A stretch of DNA of 64,000 bases, taken from the NCBI RefSeq assembly GCF_900188155.1, contig NZ_FZOG01000006.1, positions 124,001 through 188,000 of the forward strand, in the 5' to 3' direction. Both the position numbers and the translations under genes were made by a program. The DNA comes from Pseudomonas segetis. GTDB lineage: Bacteria; Pseudomonadota; Gammaproteobacteria; Pseudomonadales; Pseudomonadaceae. The notes beneath the pieces were generated by a model. That model did no database searches, had not been told where the DNA came from, and saw only the letters and a program-made list of their open reading frames with translations. How positions within the stretch are numbered: the stretch's first letter is position 1; each line of letters starts with the position of its first letter. This document shows, in pieces, positions 54,030 to 63,246 of the stretch.

Positions 54030-54644
54030 ATGAGAGCCGATCTGGACATTATCCAAGACTGGATTCCCGCAGGCAGCCGCGTGCTTGACCTTGGTTGCGG
54101 CAACGGCGAGTTACTGGCCTGGCTGCGCGACAATAAGCAGGTCTTTGGCTACGGCCTGGAAATCGACCCCGACAACATTGCCGAATGCGTGGACAAGGGC
54201 GTCAATGTTATCGAGCAAGACCTCGACAAAGGCCTGGGCAACTTTGCCGATGGCAGCTTTGACGTGGTGGTCATGACTCAAGCGCTACAGGCCGTGCATT
54301 TCCCGGATCGAATACTCAAGGAAATGCTCCGCGTCGGTAAAACCTGCGTCATTACCTTTCCTAACTTTGGCCACTGGCGCTGCCGCTGGTACCTGGCCAC
54401 TAAAGGCAGGATGCCGGTTTCCGACTTTTTGCCCTACACCTGGTACAACACGCCGAACATTCACTTCTGCACCTTCGAAGACTTCGAGCGCCTGTGCCTG
54501 GAACAGCAAGCGACCATTCTTGAGCGCCTGGCGGTTGATCGCGACCACCGGCACGGTTGGGCCAGTAAAATCTTGCCTAATCTGTTAGGTGAGATAGGCA
54601 TCTATCGGGTCAGTGGTCATAGCGCCATGAACCGCACCAGCTGA
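54030..54644 (+). CDS. metW: MetW, methionine biosynthesis methyltransferase-fold protein
   Basis: 204-residue class I methyltransferase-fold protein: WIPAGSRVLDLGCGNGELLA, YGLEIDPDNIAECVDKGVNV, FDVVVMTQALQAVHFPDRIL and PYTWYNTPNIHFCTFEDFE. It works with MetX in homoserine acylation rather than as a proven methyltransferase. GAGGCAGGC precedes the ATG; tightly coupled to metX. Confidence 0.95.
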   Translation: MRADLDIIQDWIPAGSRVLDLGCGNGELLAWLRDNKQVFGYGLEIDPDNIAECVDKGVNVIEQDLDKGLGNFADGSFDVVVMTQALQAVHFPDRILKEMLRVGKTCVITFPNFGHWRCRWYLATKGRMPVSDFLPYTWYNTPNIHFCTFEDFERLCLEQQATILERLAVDRDHRHGWASKILPNLLGEIGIYRVSGHSAMNRTS

Positions 54645-54664
54645 CTATTTGAAGGAGATTTCTT

Positions 54665-55084
54665 ATGCGTCGCCTCGTCGTATTACTCATGGCCCTGTGC
54701 CTGAGCCTGCCAGCCTTTGCTGAGCGCAAGAAAACCTATGGTGACCTGGACATTCACTACAACGCCTTCAACTCCGGTTTCTTGCAGCCGGATATCGCCG
54801 CCGCCAACGGCCTGGTCCGCAGCAAAACCCAAGGTGTGGTCAACATTGCCGTGCTTAAAGCCGGCAAGGCCAGCGCCGCCAACGTAACCGGTTCGGTAAA
54901 GGACCTGCTGGGCAAGAACTACGCGCTGAGCTTCAAAAAAGTCAGCGAACCGGGCGCCATTTATTACCTGGCGCAGTTCCCTTTCGAACAGCGTGAAGTC
55001 TTGCGTTTCACCATTAATGTCACCGCGGGCGACGGCAAGGCGCACAGCTTCGATTTCAACCAGGAATTTTTCCCAGACGAATGA
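54665..55084 (+). CDS. DUF4426 periplasmic protein
   Basis: 139-residue secreted protein of unknown function. Signal peptide MRRLVVLLMALCLSLPAFA, then the DUF4426 pattern KTYGDLDIHYNAFNSGFLQP, DIAAANGLVRSKTQGVVNIA, YYLAQFPFEQREVLRFTINV and a final FDFNQEFF. A conserved member of the metX-metW-rdgB-hemW row. Its stop overlaps the rdgB start (ATGA). AAGGAG lies 8 bases upstream. Confidence 0.92.
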   Translation: MRRLVVLLMALCLSLPAFAERKKTYGDLDIHYNAFNSGFLQPDIAAANGLVRSKTQGVVNIAVLKAGKASAANVTGSVKDLLGKNYALSFKKVSEPGAIYYLAQFPFEQREVLRFTINVTAGDGKAHSFDFNQEFFPDE

Positions 55085-55674
55085 TCCAGCTCACTGAACT
55101 TGTACTGGCCAGCCATAACGCTGGCAAACTCAAAGAACTCCAGGCCATGCTTGGCGACGCTGTTCGTGTACGCTCGGTGGGTGAATTCAGCGCCGTAGAG
55201 CCCGAAGAAACCGGCCTGTCCTTCGTCGAGAACGCCATTCTCAAGGCCCGTAATGCCGCGCGCGTATCGGGCTTGCCGGCGCTCGCCGATGACTCTGGCC
55301 TGGCCGTTGACTACCTCGGCGGCGCCCCCGGCATTTACTCGGCACGCTATGCCGACGGCCAGGGTGATGCCGCCAACAATGCCAAGTTGCTTGAGGCACT
55401 CAAGGATGTCGCTCCCGAACAACGCGGCGCCCAGTTCGTCTGTTGCCTGGCCCTGGTCCGCCACGCAGACGACCCGCTGCCGATCATCTGCGAAGGGCTG
55501 TGGCACGGACGTATCCTGCCAGCGGCGCAAGGTGCCCATGGCTTCGGTTATGACCCCTTGTTCTGGGTGCCAGAGCGCGACTGCTCAAGCGCCGAACTCA
55601 TCCCTGCCGAGAAGAACCAACTCAGCCACCGTGCACGCGCCATGGCGCTGTTCAAGCAACGGCTGGGTCTATGA
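55081..55674 (+). CDS. rdgB: XTP/dITP pyrophosphatase
   Basis: 197-residue Ham1-family housecleaning enzyme that hydrolyses ITP, dITP and XTP. LVLASHNAGKLKELQAML, EETGLSFVENAILKARNAA, LPALADDSGLAVDYLGGAPG and GFGYDPLFWVPE with Mg-binding acidic residues are all present. Overlaps hemW by four bases. Confidence 0.96.
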   Translation: MIQLTELVLASHNAGKLKELQAMLGDAVRVRSVGEFSAVEPEETGLSFVENAILKARNAARVSGLPALADDSGLAVDYLGGAPGIYSARYADGQGDAANNAKLLEALKDVAPEQRGAQFVCCLALVRHADDPLPIICEGLWHGRILPAAQGAHGFGYDPLFWVPERDCSSAELIPAEKNQLSHRARAMALFKQRLGL

Positions 55675-56873
55675 CAACAGCGCCAAACGCTGGCCAGACC
55701 ATCGCCAGCGACCGCAGCCATCATCAGGTTGAAGGCTTTGTATTGCCGCCACTGGCGCTGTATATCCACATTCCCTGGTGCGTTAAAAAGTGCCCCTATT
55801 GCGACTTCAACTCCCATGCAGCGGCGCCAAACCTGCCGGAGGAGGAGTACGTTGACGCCTTGCTGGCTGACCTCGACGCCGACTTGCCTGCTGTGTACGG
55901 GCGAGAACTGACATCGATTTTCTTTGGCGGCGGCACACCGAGCCTGTTTTCAGCCAAGGCCCTTGGGCGTCTGCTGGAAGGCGTTGAACAGCGCATCAAG
56001 TTTGTCGACGGCATTGAGATCACCCTCGAAGCCAACCCCGGCACCTTTGAACAGGCCAAGTTCTCGGCCTACCGCAAGCTGGGGATCAACCGGCTATCGA
56101 TCGGCGTGCAAAGCTTCCAGTCGTCCAAACTGCAAGCACTCGGCCGAATTCACGATGGCGATGAAGCCGTGCGCGCCGCCGATATGGCCCGAGCAGCCGG
56201 TTTCGACAACTTCAACCTCGACCTGATGCATGGCTTGCCGGATCAATCCATTGACGATGCCCTGGCTGACCTGCGCATCGCCATTGCCCAACAACCCACG
56301 CATCTATCCTGGTATCAGCTGACACTTGAGCCCAATACGGTGTTCTGGAACCAACCGCCAACCCTGCCCGAGGACGATACGCTCTGGGATATTCAGGAAG
56401 CGGGCCAGGCACTGCTTGCCGAGCACGGCTATGCACAATATGAAGTCTCAGCCTATGCCCAGCCTGGCAAGGCGGCGCGGCATAACCTGAATTACTGGAG
56501 CTTCGGCGATTTCATCGGAATTGGTGCGGGCGCTCACGGCAAGCTCAGCAGCCCCGATGGCATTATCCGGCGCACCTGGAAAACCCGTCTGCCCAAGGAC
56601 TACCTCGACCCAAACAAGCGCTTTAGTGCAGGCGAGCGCGTTCTCGTGCAGGATGAGTTGCCGTTCGAGTTTTTGATGAATGTATTGCGCCTTACCGAAG
56701 GTGTGGCCAGCGAGCTGTTCAGCCAGCGCACCGGCCTGCCGCTCAGCCTGCTAAGCGAGGCACGCAAAGAAGCGCAACAACGCGACTTGCTGCAAGACAA
56801 CCCTGATCGCCTGACTGCGACAGCAGAGGGCCAGTTGTTTCTAAATGACTTACTGCAACAGTTTTTGCCTTGA
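55671..56873 (+). CDS. hemW: HemW, radical SAM haem chaperone
   Basis: 400-residue coproporphyrinogen-III-oxidase-like radical SAM protein; family members transfer haem rather than oxidise coproporphyrinogen. Cluster motif WCVKKCPYCDFNSH (CxxxCxxC; HemN proper differs around it), IFFGGGTPSLFSA, EANPGTFEQAKF and SIGVQSFQSSKLQALGRIHD. The first ~25 residues before LPPLALYIHIPW are variable, so a later start is possible, but the ATGA overlap with rdgB supports 55671. Confidence 0.93.
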   Translation: MTTAPNAGQTIASDRSHHQVEGFVLPPLALYIHIPWCVKKCPYCDFNSHAAAPNLPEEEYVDALLADLDADLPAVYGRELTSIFFGGGTPSLFSAKALGRLLEGVEQRIKFVDGIEITLEANPGTFEQAKFSAYRKLGINRLSIGVQSFQSSKLQALGRIHDGDEAVRAADMARAAGFDNFNLDLMHGLPDQSIDDALADLRIAIAQQPTHLSWYQLTLEPNTVFWNQPPTLPEDDTLWDIQEAGQALLAEHGYAQYEVSAYAQPGKAARHNLNYWSFGDFIGIGAGAHGKLSSPDGIIRRTWKTRLPKDYLDPNKRFSAGERVLVQDELPFEFLMNVLRLTEGVASELFSQRTGLPLSLLSEARKEAQQRDLLQDNPDRLTATAEGQLFLNDLLQQFLP

Positions 56874-56910
56874 TAGGCAGTTGATGAGCCTTTTGCTCTA
56901 AGGACACCGC

Positions 56911-57234
56911 ATGGACCTGCTACTTGACCTAACCGCCACACTGTCACGCTGGAGTCGCAGCCACCTGTACGACATCTCGCTGGCGATCATGGCGACCTTG
57001 TTCGTACTCTTCGGCCCAGCCATCAATGCCTGGGTTCAGCGCAGCATTGGCGGCCTGAACTTTGTGTTCCGCACCATCATTTTCGTCATCGTCTGCGCCG
57101 TGGTGTATGGCTTGGCCATCGTATTCCTGACGCCTTACCTGAGCGCGGGCCTTGGCCAGTTCAACAACTACACACTGGCGCCAGTGCTGTTGCTGGTGTT
57201 CTTTTTGATCGGCGTGCTGGCTGACCGCAGCTAG
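56911..57234 (+). CDS. DUF3392 inner-membrane protein
   Basis: 107-residue protein with three hydrophobic segments: DISLAIMATLFVLFGPAINA, FVFRTIIFVIVCAVVYGLAI and APVLLLVFFLIGVLADRS. Matches DUF3392, a small conserved membrane family of unknown function found after hemW in Pseudomonas. AAGGA precedes the ATG. Confidence 0.9.
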   Translation: MDLLLDLTATLSRWSRSHLYDISLAIMATLFVLFGPAINAWVQRSIGGLNFVFRTIIFVIVCAVVYGLAIVFLTPYLSAGLGQFNNYTLAPVLLLVFFLIGVLADRS

Positions 57235-57290
57235 GAACAGCACACCCTGCAATGGTGGATGGAAAAACGCCATCCACCCTCCCCATGCGT

Positions 57291-57803
57291 TTAAAGGCGC
57301 TGCCAGCCTTCAAATACATAAGGCGGGGTTGTCTCGGTGGCAGGATGCGCCTCGCTTGAGACCAGTTGCCATGCGGCGGCATCAAATTCAGGAAACCAGG
57401 CATCGCCGTCCGGGCTCAGATTGATCCGCGTCAGGTACATGCGCTGTGCCTGCTCAAGCCCCTGGGCATAGAGTTGCGCGCCGCCAATCAGCATCAACTC
57501 ATCCACGCCCTGTTCGCGGGCCCAGGCATCGGCACGGGCCACCGCCGCCTCCAGCGAAGCAAAGACTTCGGCACCCTGAAGTTGCAAACCGCTTTGGCGG
57601 CTGACCACCAGATTCAGGCGCCCCGGCAAGGGTCGGCCAAGCGAGTCCCAGGTTTTGCGTCCCATGATGATCGGCTTGCCCAGCGTCAGCGCTTTGAAGT
57701 GCTTCAGGTCAGCAGGCAAGTGCCAAGGCATTTGGTTATCGAGGCCAATCACGCGGTTATCCGCGAGCGCCGCAATCAGACAAAGAGGAAGAGTATTTTT
57801 CAT
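57291..57803 (-). CDS. folA: Dihydrofolate reductase
   Basis: 170-residue NADPH-dependent enzyme. CLIAALADNRVIGLDNQMPW with the Met20 loop, HLPADLKHFKALTLGKPIIM with the acidic Asp (~residue 30), GRKTWDSLGRPLPGRLNLVV and the GGAQLYAQ NADPH loop. The start MKNTLPLCLI at 57803 is chosen; an ATG four codons upstream is in frame. Divergent from glpQ. Confidence 0.95.
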   Translation of the reverse strand: MKNTLPLCLIAALADNRVIGLDNQMPWHLPADLKHFKALTLGKPIIMGRKTWDSLGRPLPGRLNLVVSRQSGLQLQGAEVFASLEAAVARADAWAREQGVDELMLIGGAQLYAQGLEQAQRMYLTRINLSPDGDAWFPEFDAAAWQLVSSEAHPATETTPPYVFEGWQRL

Positions 57804-57942
57804 GCGGGCGAGCATATCAAAGCTTGGGCCCAGGGTGCGACAACGCGTGGCGCGTCTACAATCCAGACGGCTGTAAACAAAGGGTCACCAAGCCTGTTGC
57901 AGACTATCCTTTTAGCCTGCACCCCGTACAAGGACGACGCGC

Positions 57943-59064
57943 ATGCCTGCACCCAACCCTCTTCTCGCCGCCCACTCTCGCCTGGGCGCTTTAGCCTGCC
58001 TGCTTTGCTTGCCCTTTATGGCGGGCGCAGCGCCTGAGTCGCCCAGCCAAGAACACACTGCCGAAGCGCAACCTTATCCGCTGGTCATCGGCCACCGCGG
58101 CGCCAGCGGCTATGTGCCCGAACACACGCTCGGCGCTTACGCATTGGCGGTCACCCTTGGCGCTGACTACATCGAGCCCGACCTGGTAATGACCAAGGAC
58201 GGGCAACTGGTGGCGCGGCATGACAATGAACTGGGCTTGACCACCGATGTGGCGGATCACCCGGAATTTGCCGAACGCAAACGCAGTAAAACAGTTGATG
58301 GCATCGCGCTAAATGGCTGGTTTAGTGAAGACTTTACCCTGGCTGAACTCAAGACCCTGCGCGCCATTGAGCGAATCCCCGACGTGCGTCCCGGCAATGC
58401 CCGCTTGAACGGCAGCCTGCAGATCCCGACGCTGCAGGAAATCATCGACCTGAGCAAAGACCTGCAACGCAGCCAGCAACGGCAGATTGGCCTGTATATC
58501 GAAACCAAGCACCCAAGCCACTTTCAGCAACAAGGCTTGAGCATGGAGAAACCCTTGCTGAAAATCCTCAGGGAAAACGGCTTGGATAGCGCCGAGGCAC
58601 CGGTTTATATCCAGTCGTTCGAGGTCAATAATCTTAAACAGCTCAGTCGTGACAGCGATATTCGCTTGATTCAGCTATACGGCGAAGGGCAGCCCTTTGA
58701 CCAGGTCAGCAGCGGCGGCAGCCTGACCTACGCGCAGATGGCAACGCCGCAGGGCTTTAAACAAGTTGCCGAATACGCAGTCGGCGTCGGTCCACACAAA
58801 AGCGCAATCATCCCGCTCGACAGCAAGGGCATGCTCGACCCAGCCAACGCCACCCGTTTTGTAGCCGATGCCCACGCCGCGAAATTGAAAGTTCATCCCT
58901 ACACCTTTCGCGCTGAAAACAGCTTTCTGCCAGTGAACCTGCGCAAGGGTGATGACCCGCAAGCCCGGGGAGATATCGAGCAGGAAATAGATATATTCCT
59001 CGACGCCGGTATCGACGGCCTGTTCATGGACCAGCCAGACATTGGCATCAAACTGCGCAAATAA
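57943..59064 (+). CDS. glpQ: Glycerophosphodiester phosphodiesterase, periplasmic
   Basis: 373-residue GDPD enzyme releasing glycerol-3-phosphate from phospholipid head groups. Signal sequence ends near MAGAAPES. Active-site motifs: LVIGHRGASGYVPEHTLGAY (general acid/base His and substrate Arg), VARHDNELGLTTD, and the metal-binding GLYIETKHPSHFQQQ. The C-terminal GLFMDQPDIGIK is typical of the GlpQ type. AAGGACG precedes the ATG. Confidence 0.92.
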   Translation: MPAPNPLLAAHSRLGALACLLCLPFMAGAAPESPSQEHTAEAQPYPLVIGHRGASGYVPEHTLGAYALAVTLGADYIEPDLVMTKDGQLVARHDNELGLTTDVADHPEFAERKRSKTVDGIALNGWFSEDFTLAELKTLRAIERIPDVRPGNARLNGSLQIPTLQEIIDLSKDLQRSQQRQIGLYIETKHPSHFQQQGLSMEKPLLKILRENGLDSAEAPVYIQSFEVNNLKQLSRDSDIRLIQLYGEGQPFDQVSSGGSLTYAQMATPQGFKQVAEYAVGVGPHKSAIIPLDSKGMLDPANATRFVADAHAAKLKVHPYTFRAENSFLPVNLRKGDDPQARGDIEQEIDIFLDAGIDGLFMDQPDIGIKLRK

Positions 59065-59132
59065 GCCGATGGAATAGTTCAAACAGCGTTCAGCGGTTAT
59101 GCTCAGCATTCACTCCTGAAGCGAGATACCGC

Positions 59133-60527
59133 GTGACAGCTGCCTCCAATACGCTGAGCAAACTGCAAAAGCTCTGGCTCACCGAGACCATCCGCTTGCG
59201 CGAGGAGCACACCGGGCCGCTCGAAGACAGCGAAGCCAACCGCCGGGTGCAAATCAGCGGCGGTGACTTTGCCGAGCGCCTGCAACACCGTGCTTTATTG
59301 CTGGCCGAACGTGACGGCCAGCTACAAGCCTTGAGCCATTGGTACCAAGGCTCACGCCTGGCGGTCCTGGCCATGCTGGTATTGGCGGTGTTCAGCGGCA
59401 TAGGTTTGAGCGTGGCGGCGCTCGGCGATGGCTTGCGCCCGGTCAACGTGTTCTGGGCGCTCGGCAGCATGCTTGGGCTTAACCTGCTGATGCTACTCGG
59501 CTGGCTGCTCGGACTTTTGCTTGCGGGCAATAGCGCCGGCGCACTGGGCCGCTTGTGGTTGTGGCTCAGCGAGAAACTGGCGCGCGATGCACAGGTGGCG
59601 CAACTGGCACCGGCCTTGCTCATTCTGCTGCAACGCCAACGACTCAGCCGCTGGGTGCTGGGCATCATGAGCAACGGATTCTGGCTGGTCGCGCTGATCA
59701 GCACATTGTTGAGCATGTTGCTGCTGCTGGCCACACGACGCTATGGCTTTGTCTGGGAAAGCACCATTCTCGGCGGTGACACCTTTACCGCGCTGACACA
59801 AGGCATCGGCGCCCTGCCCGCGCTGTTTGGCTTCAGCTTGCCGGATGCCGAACTGATCCGCCTCAGCGGCGACAGTGCCATGCTCAGCGAAGCCGCCCGG
59901 CAAAGCTGGGCTGGCTGGCTGGTCGGCGTGCTGCTGATTTACGGCATCATTCCGCGCCTGCTGCTGGCGCTTGCCTGCTGGTTGTTCTGGCGCAAAGGCC
60001 GCGCCGCCCTGAAACTCGACACCAACCTACCCGGCTACAGCCTGCTGCGCGAACGGTTGCAACCAAGCAGCGAGCGCCTTGGGATAAATGACAGTGCGCC
60101 GGACGCCTTGTATCAGCCCGCGGCAGGTAACGGCATCAACACCAGCGAAGAAGCGGTGTTGATGGCCATCGAACTGGATACCCAGCGCCAATGGCCACCA
60201 ACCAAGCTGCCCAAAAGCGTACGCGATGCCGGGGTGATCGACAGCCGCGAACAGCGCCAGCGCCTGCTCGATCAGCTGACGCGCTTCCCCCCGGCCCGCC
60301 TGGCGATTGCCTGCGACCCGCGCCGCTCGCCCGACCGGGGCGCCTTGAGCCTGCTCGGCGAACTAAGCCGCTGCGCGGGTGCCACACGCATCTGGCTATT
60401 ACAGCCACCAACAGGCGAGCCGCTCGACAGCAATCGCCTAAGCGACTGGCACAGGGCGCTCGACACCCTGCAACTGCAACACAGTGATTCAGCGCCGCTA
60501 AGCTGGCTGGAGAGCGGTCATGACTAA
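59133..60527 (+). CDS. DUF2868 membrane protein
   Basis: 464-residue integral membrane protein, unknown function. N-terminal cytoplasmic part (LQKLWLTETIRLREEHTGPL, then LQHRALLLAERDGQLQALSH), four to five helices (LAVLAMLVLAVFSGIGLSVA; FWALGSMLGLNLLMLLGWLL; FWLVALISTLLSMLLLLATR; LVGVLLIYGIIPRLLLALAC) and a C-terminal soluble part with ARLAIACDPRRSPDRGALSL. GTG start. The stop overlaps the next gene by 8 bases, so the two are made together. Confidence 0.87.
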   Translation: MTAASNTLSKLQKLWLTETIRLREEHTGPLEDSEANRRVQISGGDFAERLQHRALLLAERDGQLQALSHWYQGSRLAVLAMLVLAVFSGIGLSVAALGDGLRPVNVFWALGSMLGLNLLMLLGWLLGLLLAGNSAGALGRLWLWLSEKLARDAQVAQLAPALLILLQRQRLSRWVLGIMSNGFWLVALISTLLSMLLLLATRRYGFVWESTILGGDTFTALTQGIGALPALFGFSLPDAELIRLSGDSAMLSEAARQSWAGWLVGVLLIYGIIPRLLLALACWLFWRKGRAALKLDTNLPGYSLLRERLQPSSERLGINDSAPDALYQPAAGNGINTSEEAVLMAIELDTQRQWPPTKLPKSVRDAGVIDSREQRQRLLDQLTRFPPARLAIACDPRRSPDRGALSLLGELSRCAGATRIWLLQPPTGEPLDSNRLSDWHRALDTLQLQHSDSAPLSWLESGHD

Positions 60528-61914
60528 AAACAAGCCGCTGCGACTGGCCATCGTCGGTCACACCAATGTCGGCAAGACTTCACTGCTGCGCACCCTGACC
60601 CGTGACGTCGGCTTTGGCGAGGTATCACACCGCCACAGCACTACCCGCCATGTTGAGGGCGCACGCCTGTCCGTTGAAGGTGAAGCGTTGCTAGAGCTTT
60701 ACGACACACCAGGGCTGGAAGACGCAATCGCCCTGCTCGACTACCTGGAACGTCTTGATCATCCCGGCGAGCGGCTCGATGGCCCGGCACGCCTGGAGCG
60801 TTTTCTGCAAAGTAGCGAAGCCCACCAGCGTTTCGAGCAGGAGGCCAAGGTACTGCGCCAGCTTCAAGCCTCCGATGCCGGTCTGTATGTGATTGATGCA
60901 CGCGAGCCCGTCCTGGCCAAATACCGCGACGAACTCCAGGTGTTGAGCATGTGCGGACGCCCCTTGCTGCCGGTATTGAATTTTGTCGCCAGCACCAGCC
61001 ATCGCGAACAGGAATGGCGAGAAGCACTGGCCCGCCTTGGTTTACACGCACTGGTGCGCTTCGACAGCGTGGCACCGCCCGTTGATGGAGAACGGCGCCT
61101 CTATGAAAGCCTGGGCCTGTTACTGGAAAAAGCGGCCCCTCAATTACAACGCCTGGTCGAGGATCATCAGGCCCAACGCGAAGCCCGAATACAGGCCGGC
61201 TTGCAGTTGATTGCCGACTTGCTGATTGATTGCGCGGCCTACCGACGCAGCGTTGCGGCTGAACCGGCGCTTGAACAAGCGGCGATCCAGGCCCTGCGCG
61301 AAAGTATTTGCAAACGCGAACAGCGCTGTGTCGAAGACCTGCTCAAGCTCTATGCCTTCCGCAAAGATGACGCCAAGGCTGAAGACCTCCCCCTGCTTGA
61401 CGGTCGCTGGGGCGATGACCTGTTCAACCCGCAAACCCTCAAGCAGTTGGGGATCAAGGTCGGTGGCGGCATGGCTGCAGGCGCGGCAACCGGTGCGGGG
61501 GTCGACCTGCTGGTTGGCGGCGTCACCCTGGGCGCGGCGGCGGCGCTAGGCGCATTGATTGGTGGTGGCGCACAAACCTTGCGCGGCTATGGCCGACGCC
61601 TCAAGGGTAAGCTCAAAGGCGAGCGAGAACTCACAGTTGACGATGCCGTGCTGCGTCTTCTGGCCCTGCGCCAGCAACTGCTGCTGGGCGCCCTGGATGA
61701 ACGCGGCCATGCGGCAATGAATGCAATCAAGCTCGCCGCGCCCCAGGACAGCACCTGGCGCCAGGGCAAACTACCCGAAGCCCTGCGCGACGCCCGCGCC
61801 TACCCGCAGTGGTCGAGCATTGATAATCGCAGTTGGCGCAACAACAGCGAACGCCGCGAGCGAGTCGAAGCACTGACCCAAGAGCTGCTTGACCAACGGA
61901 TCAGCAGGGGCTGA
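60520..61914 (+). CDS. DUF3482 Era/TrmE-type GTPase
   Basis: 464-residue P-loop GTPase fused to a DUF3482 region. G1 IVGHTNVGKTSLLRTLTRDV, G3 LYDTPGLEDAIALLDY, and an NKxD-like position in PVLNFVAS that lacks the Asp, so nucleotide specificity may be relaxed. Residues ~300-370 contain a Gly/Ala-rich hydrophobic segment (GGGMAAGAATGAGVDLLVGG) that could insert into membranes. Coupled to the DUF2868 membrane protein, suggesting a membrane-linked GTPase module of unknown task. Confidence 0.87.
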   Translation: MTKNKPLRLAIVGHTNVGKTSLLRTLTRDVGFGEVSHRHSTTRHVEGARLSVEGEALLELYDTPGLEDAIALLDYLERLDHPGERLDGPARLERFLQSSEAHQRFEQEAKVLRQLQASDAGLYVIDAREPVLAKYRDELQVLSMCGRPLLPVLNFVASTSHREQEWREALARLGLHALVRFDSVAPPVDGERRLYESLGLLLEKAAPQLQRLVEDHQAQREARIQAGLQLIADLLIDCAAYRRSVAAEPALEQAAIQALRESICKREQRCVEDLLKLYAFRKDDAKAEDLPLLDGRWGDDLFNPQTLKQLGIKVGGGMAAGAATGAGVDLLVGGVTLGAAAALGALIGGGAQTLRGYGRRLKGKLKGERELTVDDAVLRLLALRQQLLLGALDERGHAAMNAIKLAAPQDSTWRQGKLPEALRDARAYPQWSSIDNRSWRNNSERRERVEALTQELLDQRISRG

Positions 61915-61953
61915 AACAGGCGGCAGGCTACCCCAAGTCGGCCCACAGCCTGT

Positions 61954-61990
61954 CTTGGGCGATTGGTGCGGCCCTGATCAATCGCCCAAG
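61954..61990. terminator. Hairpin between the GTPase and the K+ channel gene
   Basis: cttgggcgattg / caatcgcccaag, perfect 12-bp stem with a 13-nt loop between converging stops. Confidence 0.55.
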
Positions 61991-62036
61991 GCTGCCCAAG
62001 GATGTTTAACGCTCAGGCCCGCGAGGAGGTCTGGAA

Positions 62037-63101
62037 CTAGTGATCCAGGTAAACATCCTTGAGGCGCTGCCACTCGTCACTGTTGGTGATGCGCAGGATT
62101 TCCTGGCTGATCGGCTCGCGTAACGGGCTGCCACTGGCGACGGCAAAGGCATATGACTGATTGTCAAAGGTGCCCGGCAGGATGTCCAAACCACCGCCGT
62201 CCAACTCTGCATTGCGATACTGCAGGATCGGCAGGTCGTAGACAACCGCGTCAGTCTCACCCTCTTGCACCGAGCGCATTGCACTCAGCACATCCGGGTA
62301 GACGGTGTTGCGAATTCGTTGATTGGTCAGGTACTTCTCACCGACTGTGCCGCCGATTGTCGCTACATGCGCACGACGGAGGTCTTCAGAGCCCTTGATA
62401 CCACTTTGCAGATTACCGACGGTCAGCGCACTGGTGACCGCAGCAGTAAAGGTCGACACCATGATCAAGGCACTGAACATCCAGATGATGGCGATAACGC
62501 GCCCGCCAAACGTCACCGGTGCTTTGTCGCCATAGCCAACCGTGGTCATGGTTACTGCTGCCCACCAGAAGCTATTGCCCAACCCTTGTGTTGTCTTGCC
62601 ACCAAACTGGTCAGTGTTACGCCGACGTTCGAATATCCAGAGCAACGCACCGACCAGCAATAACAAGCCAGCCAGGCCCAGCACCACGCTAGCAAACTGC
62701 CAGGACAGCAAGCCCTTGAGTGTTGCCCAGCCACTTTTGTCACCGCCGTGGGGCACCGCAATGGCCAACCCTGTTTGATAGATAGGGTGGGTAAAGTCAA
62801 GCTTGCTTTCGCGCTCGGCGGTCATGGTCAAGGCGCCAATAACCACATCGAGTTTACCTGCCTCAAGGCTTGGCAACAGCTCGCCAAACTGCATGGGCTC
62901 ATATTCGAATCTATAGCCCAATGCCTCGGCCACATCATTCCAGACATCGACACTTATCCCGTGCCACTCTCCATTGTCATCATGAATGACAAAGGGTGGA
63001 ACCTCGCTTAGCCCCACGCGCAGAGTAGTTTTTCCAGGCTCATCCGCGACAGCTGAAAAGCTGTACAGACACAAAATAAACACTGCAACAATCCTATGCA
63101 C
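62037..63101 (-). CDS. Prokaryotic glutamate-receptor-like K+ channel
   Basis: 354-residue protein with the GluR0 layout. Order: signal peptide (IVAVFILCLYSFSAVA), binding-lobe 1 (TTLRVGLSEVPPFVI … MQFGELLPSLEAGKLDVVIG), helix M1 (ASVVLGLAGLLLLVGALLWI), pore loop with the K+ filter TMTTVGYGDKAPV (~residue 190), helix M2 (VIAIIWMFSALIMVSTFTAA), then binding-lobe 2 (HVATIGGTVGEKYLTNQRIR … ETDAVVYDLPILQY). The ligand is probably an amino acid. Start chosen as GTG at 63101 because it opens directly into the signal peptide with GGAG upstream; in-frame upstream codons lack hydrophobic character. Confidence 0.87.
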   Translation of the reverse strand: MHRIVAVFILCLYSFSAVADEPGKTTLRVGLSEVPPFVIHDDNGEWHGISVDVWNDVAEALGYRFEYEPMQFGELLPSLEAGKLDVVIGALTMTAERESKLDFTHPIYQTGLAIAVPHGGDKSGWATLKGLLSWQFASVVLGLAGLLLLVGALLWIFERRRNTDQFGGKTTQGLGNSFWWAAVTMTTVGYGDKAPVTFGGRVIAIIWMFSALIMVSTFTAAVTSALTVGNLQSGIKGSEDLRRAHVATIGGTVGEKYLTNQRIRNTVYPDVLSAMRSVQEGETDAVVYDLPILQYRNAELDGGGLDILPGTFDNQSYAFAVASGSPLREPISQEILRITNSDEWQRLKDVYLDH

Positions 63102-63246
63102 CTCAACGCTCCATGCTTGGCAACAAAGGCAATAGGGTAACAAACTTTGGCCGCTACCCTGGCTTTGAGGCGCAATGGATCGTTTCACAGGCTTGGGTAG
63201 CATAGCCTGCAACCGCTCTGGCTCAGGCCATGACGAGCAACTACCC

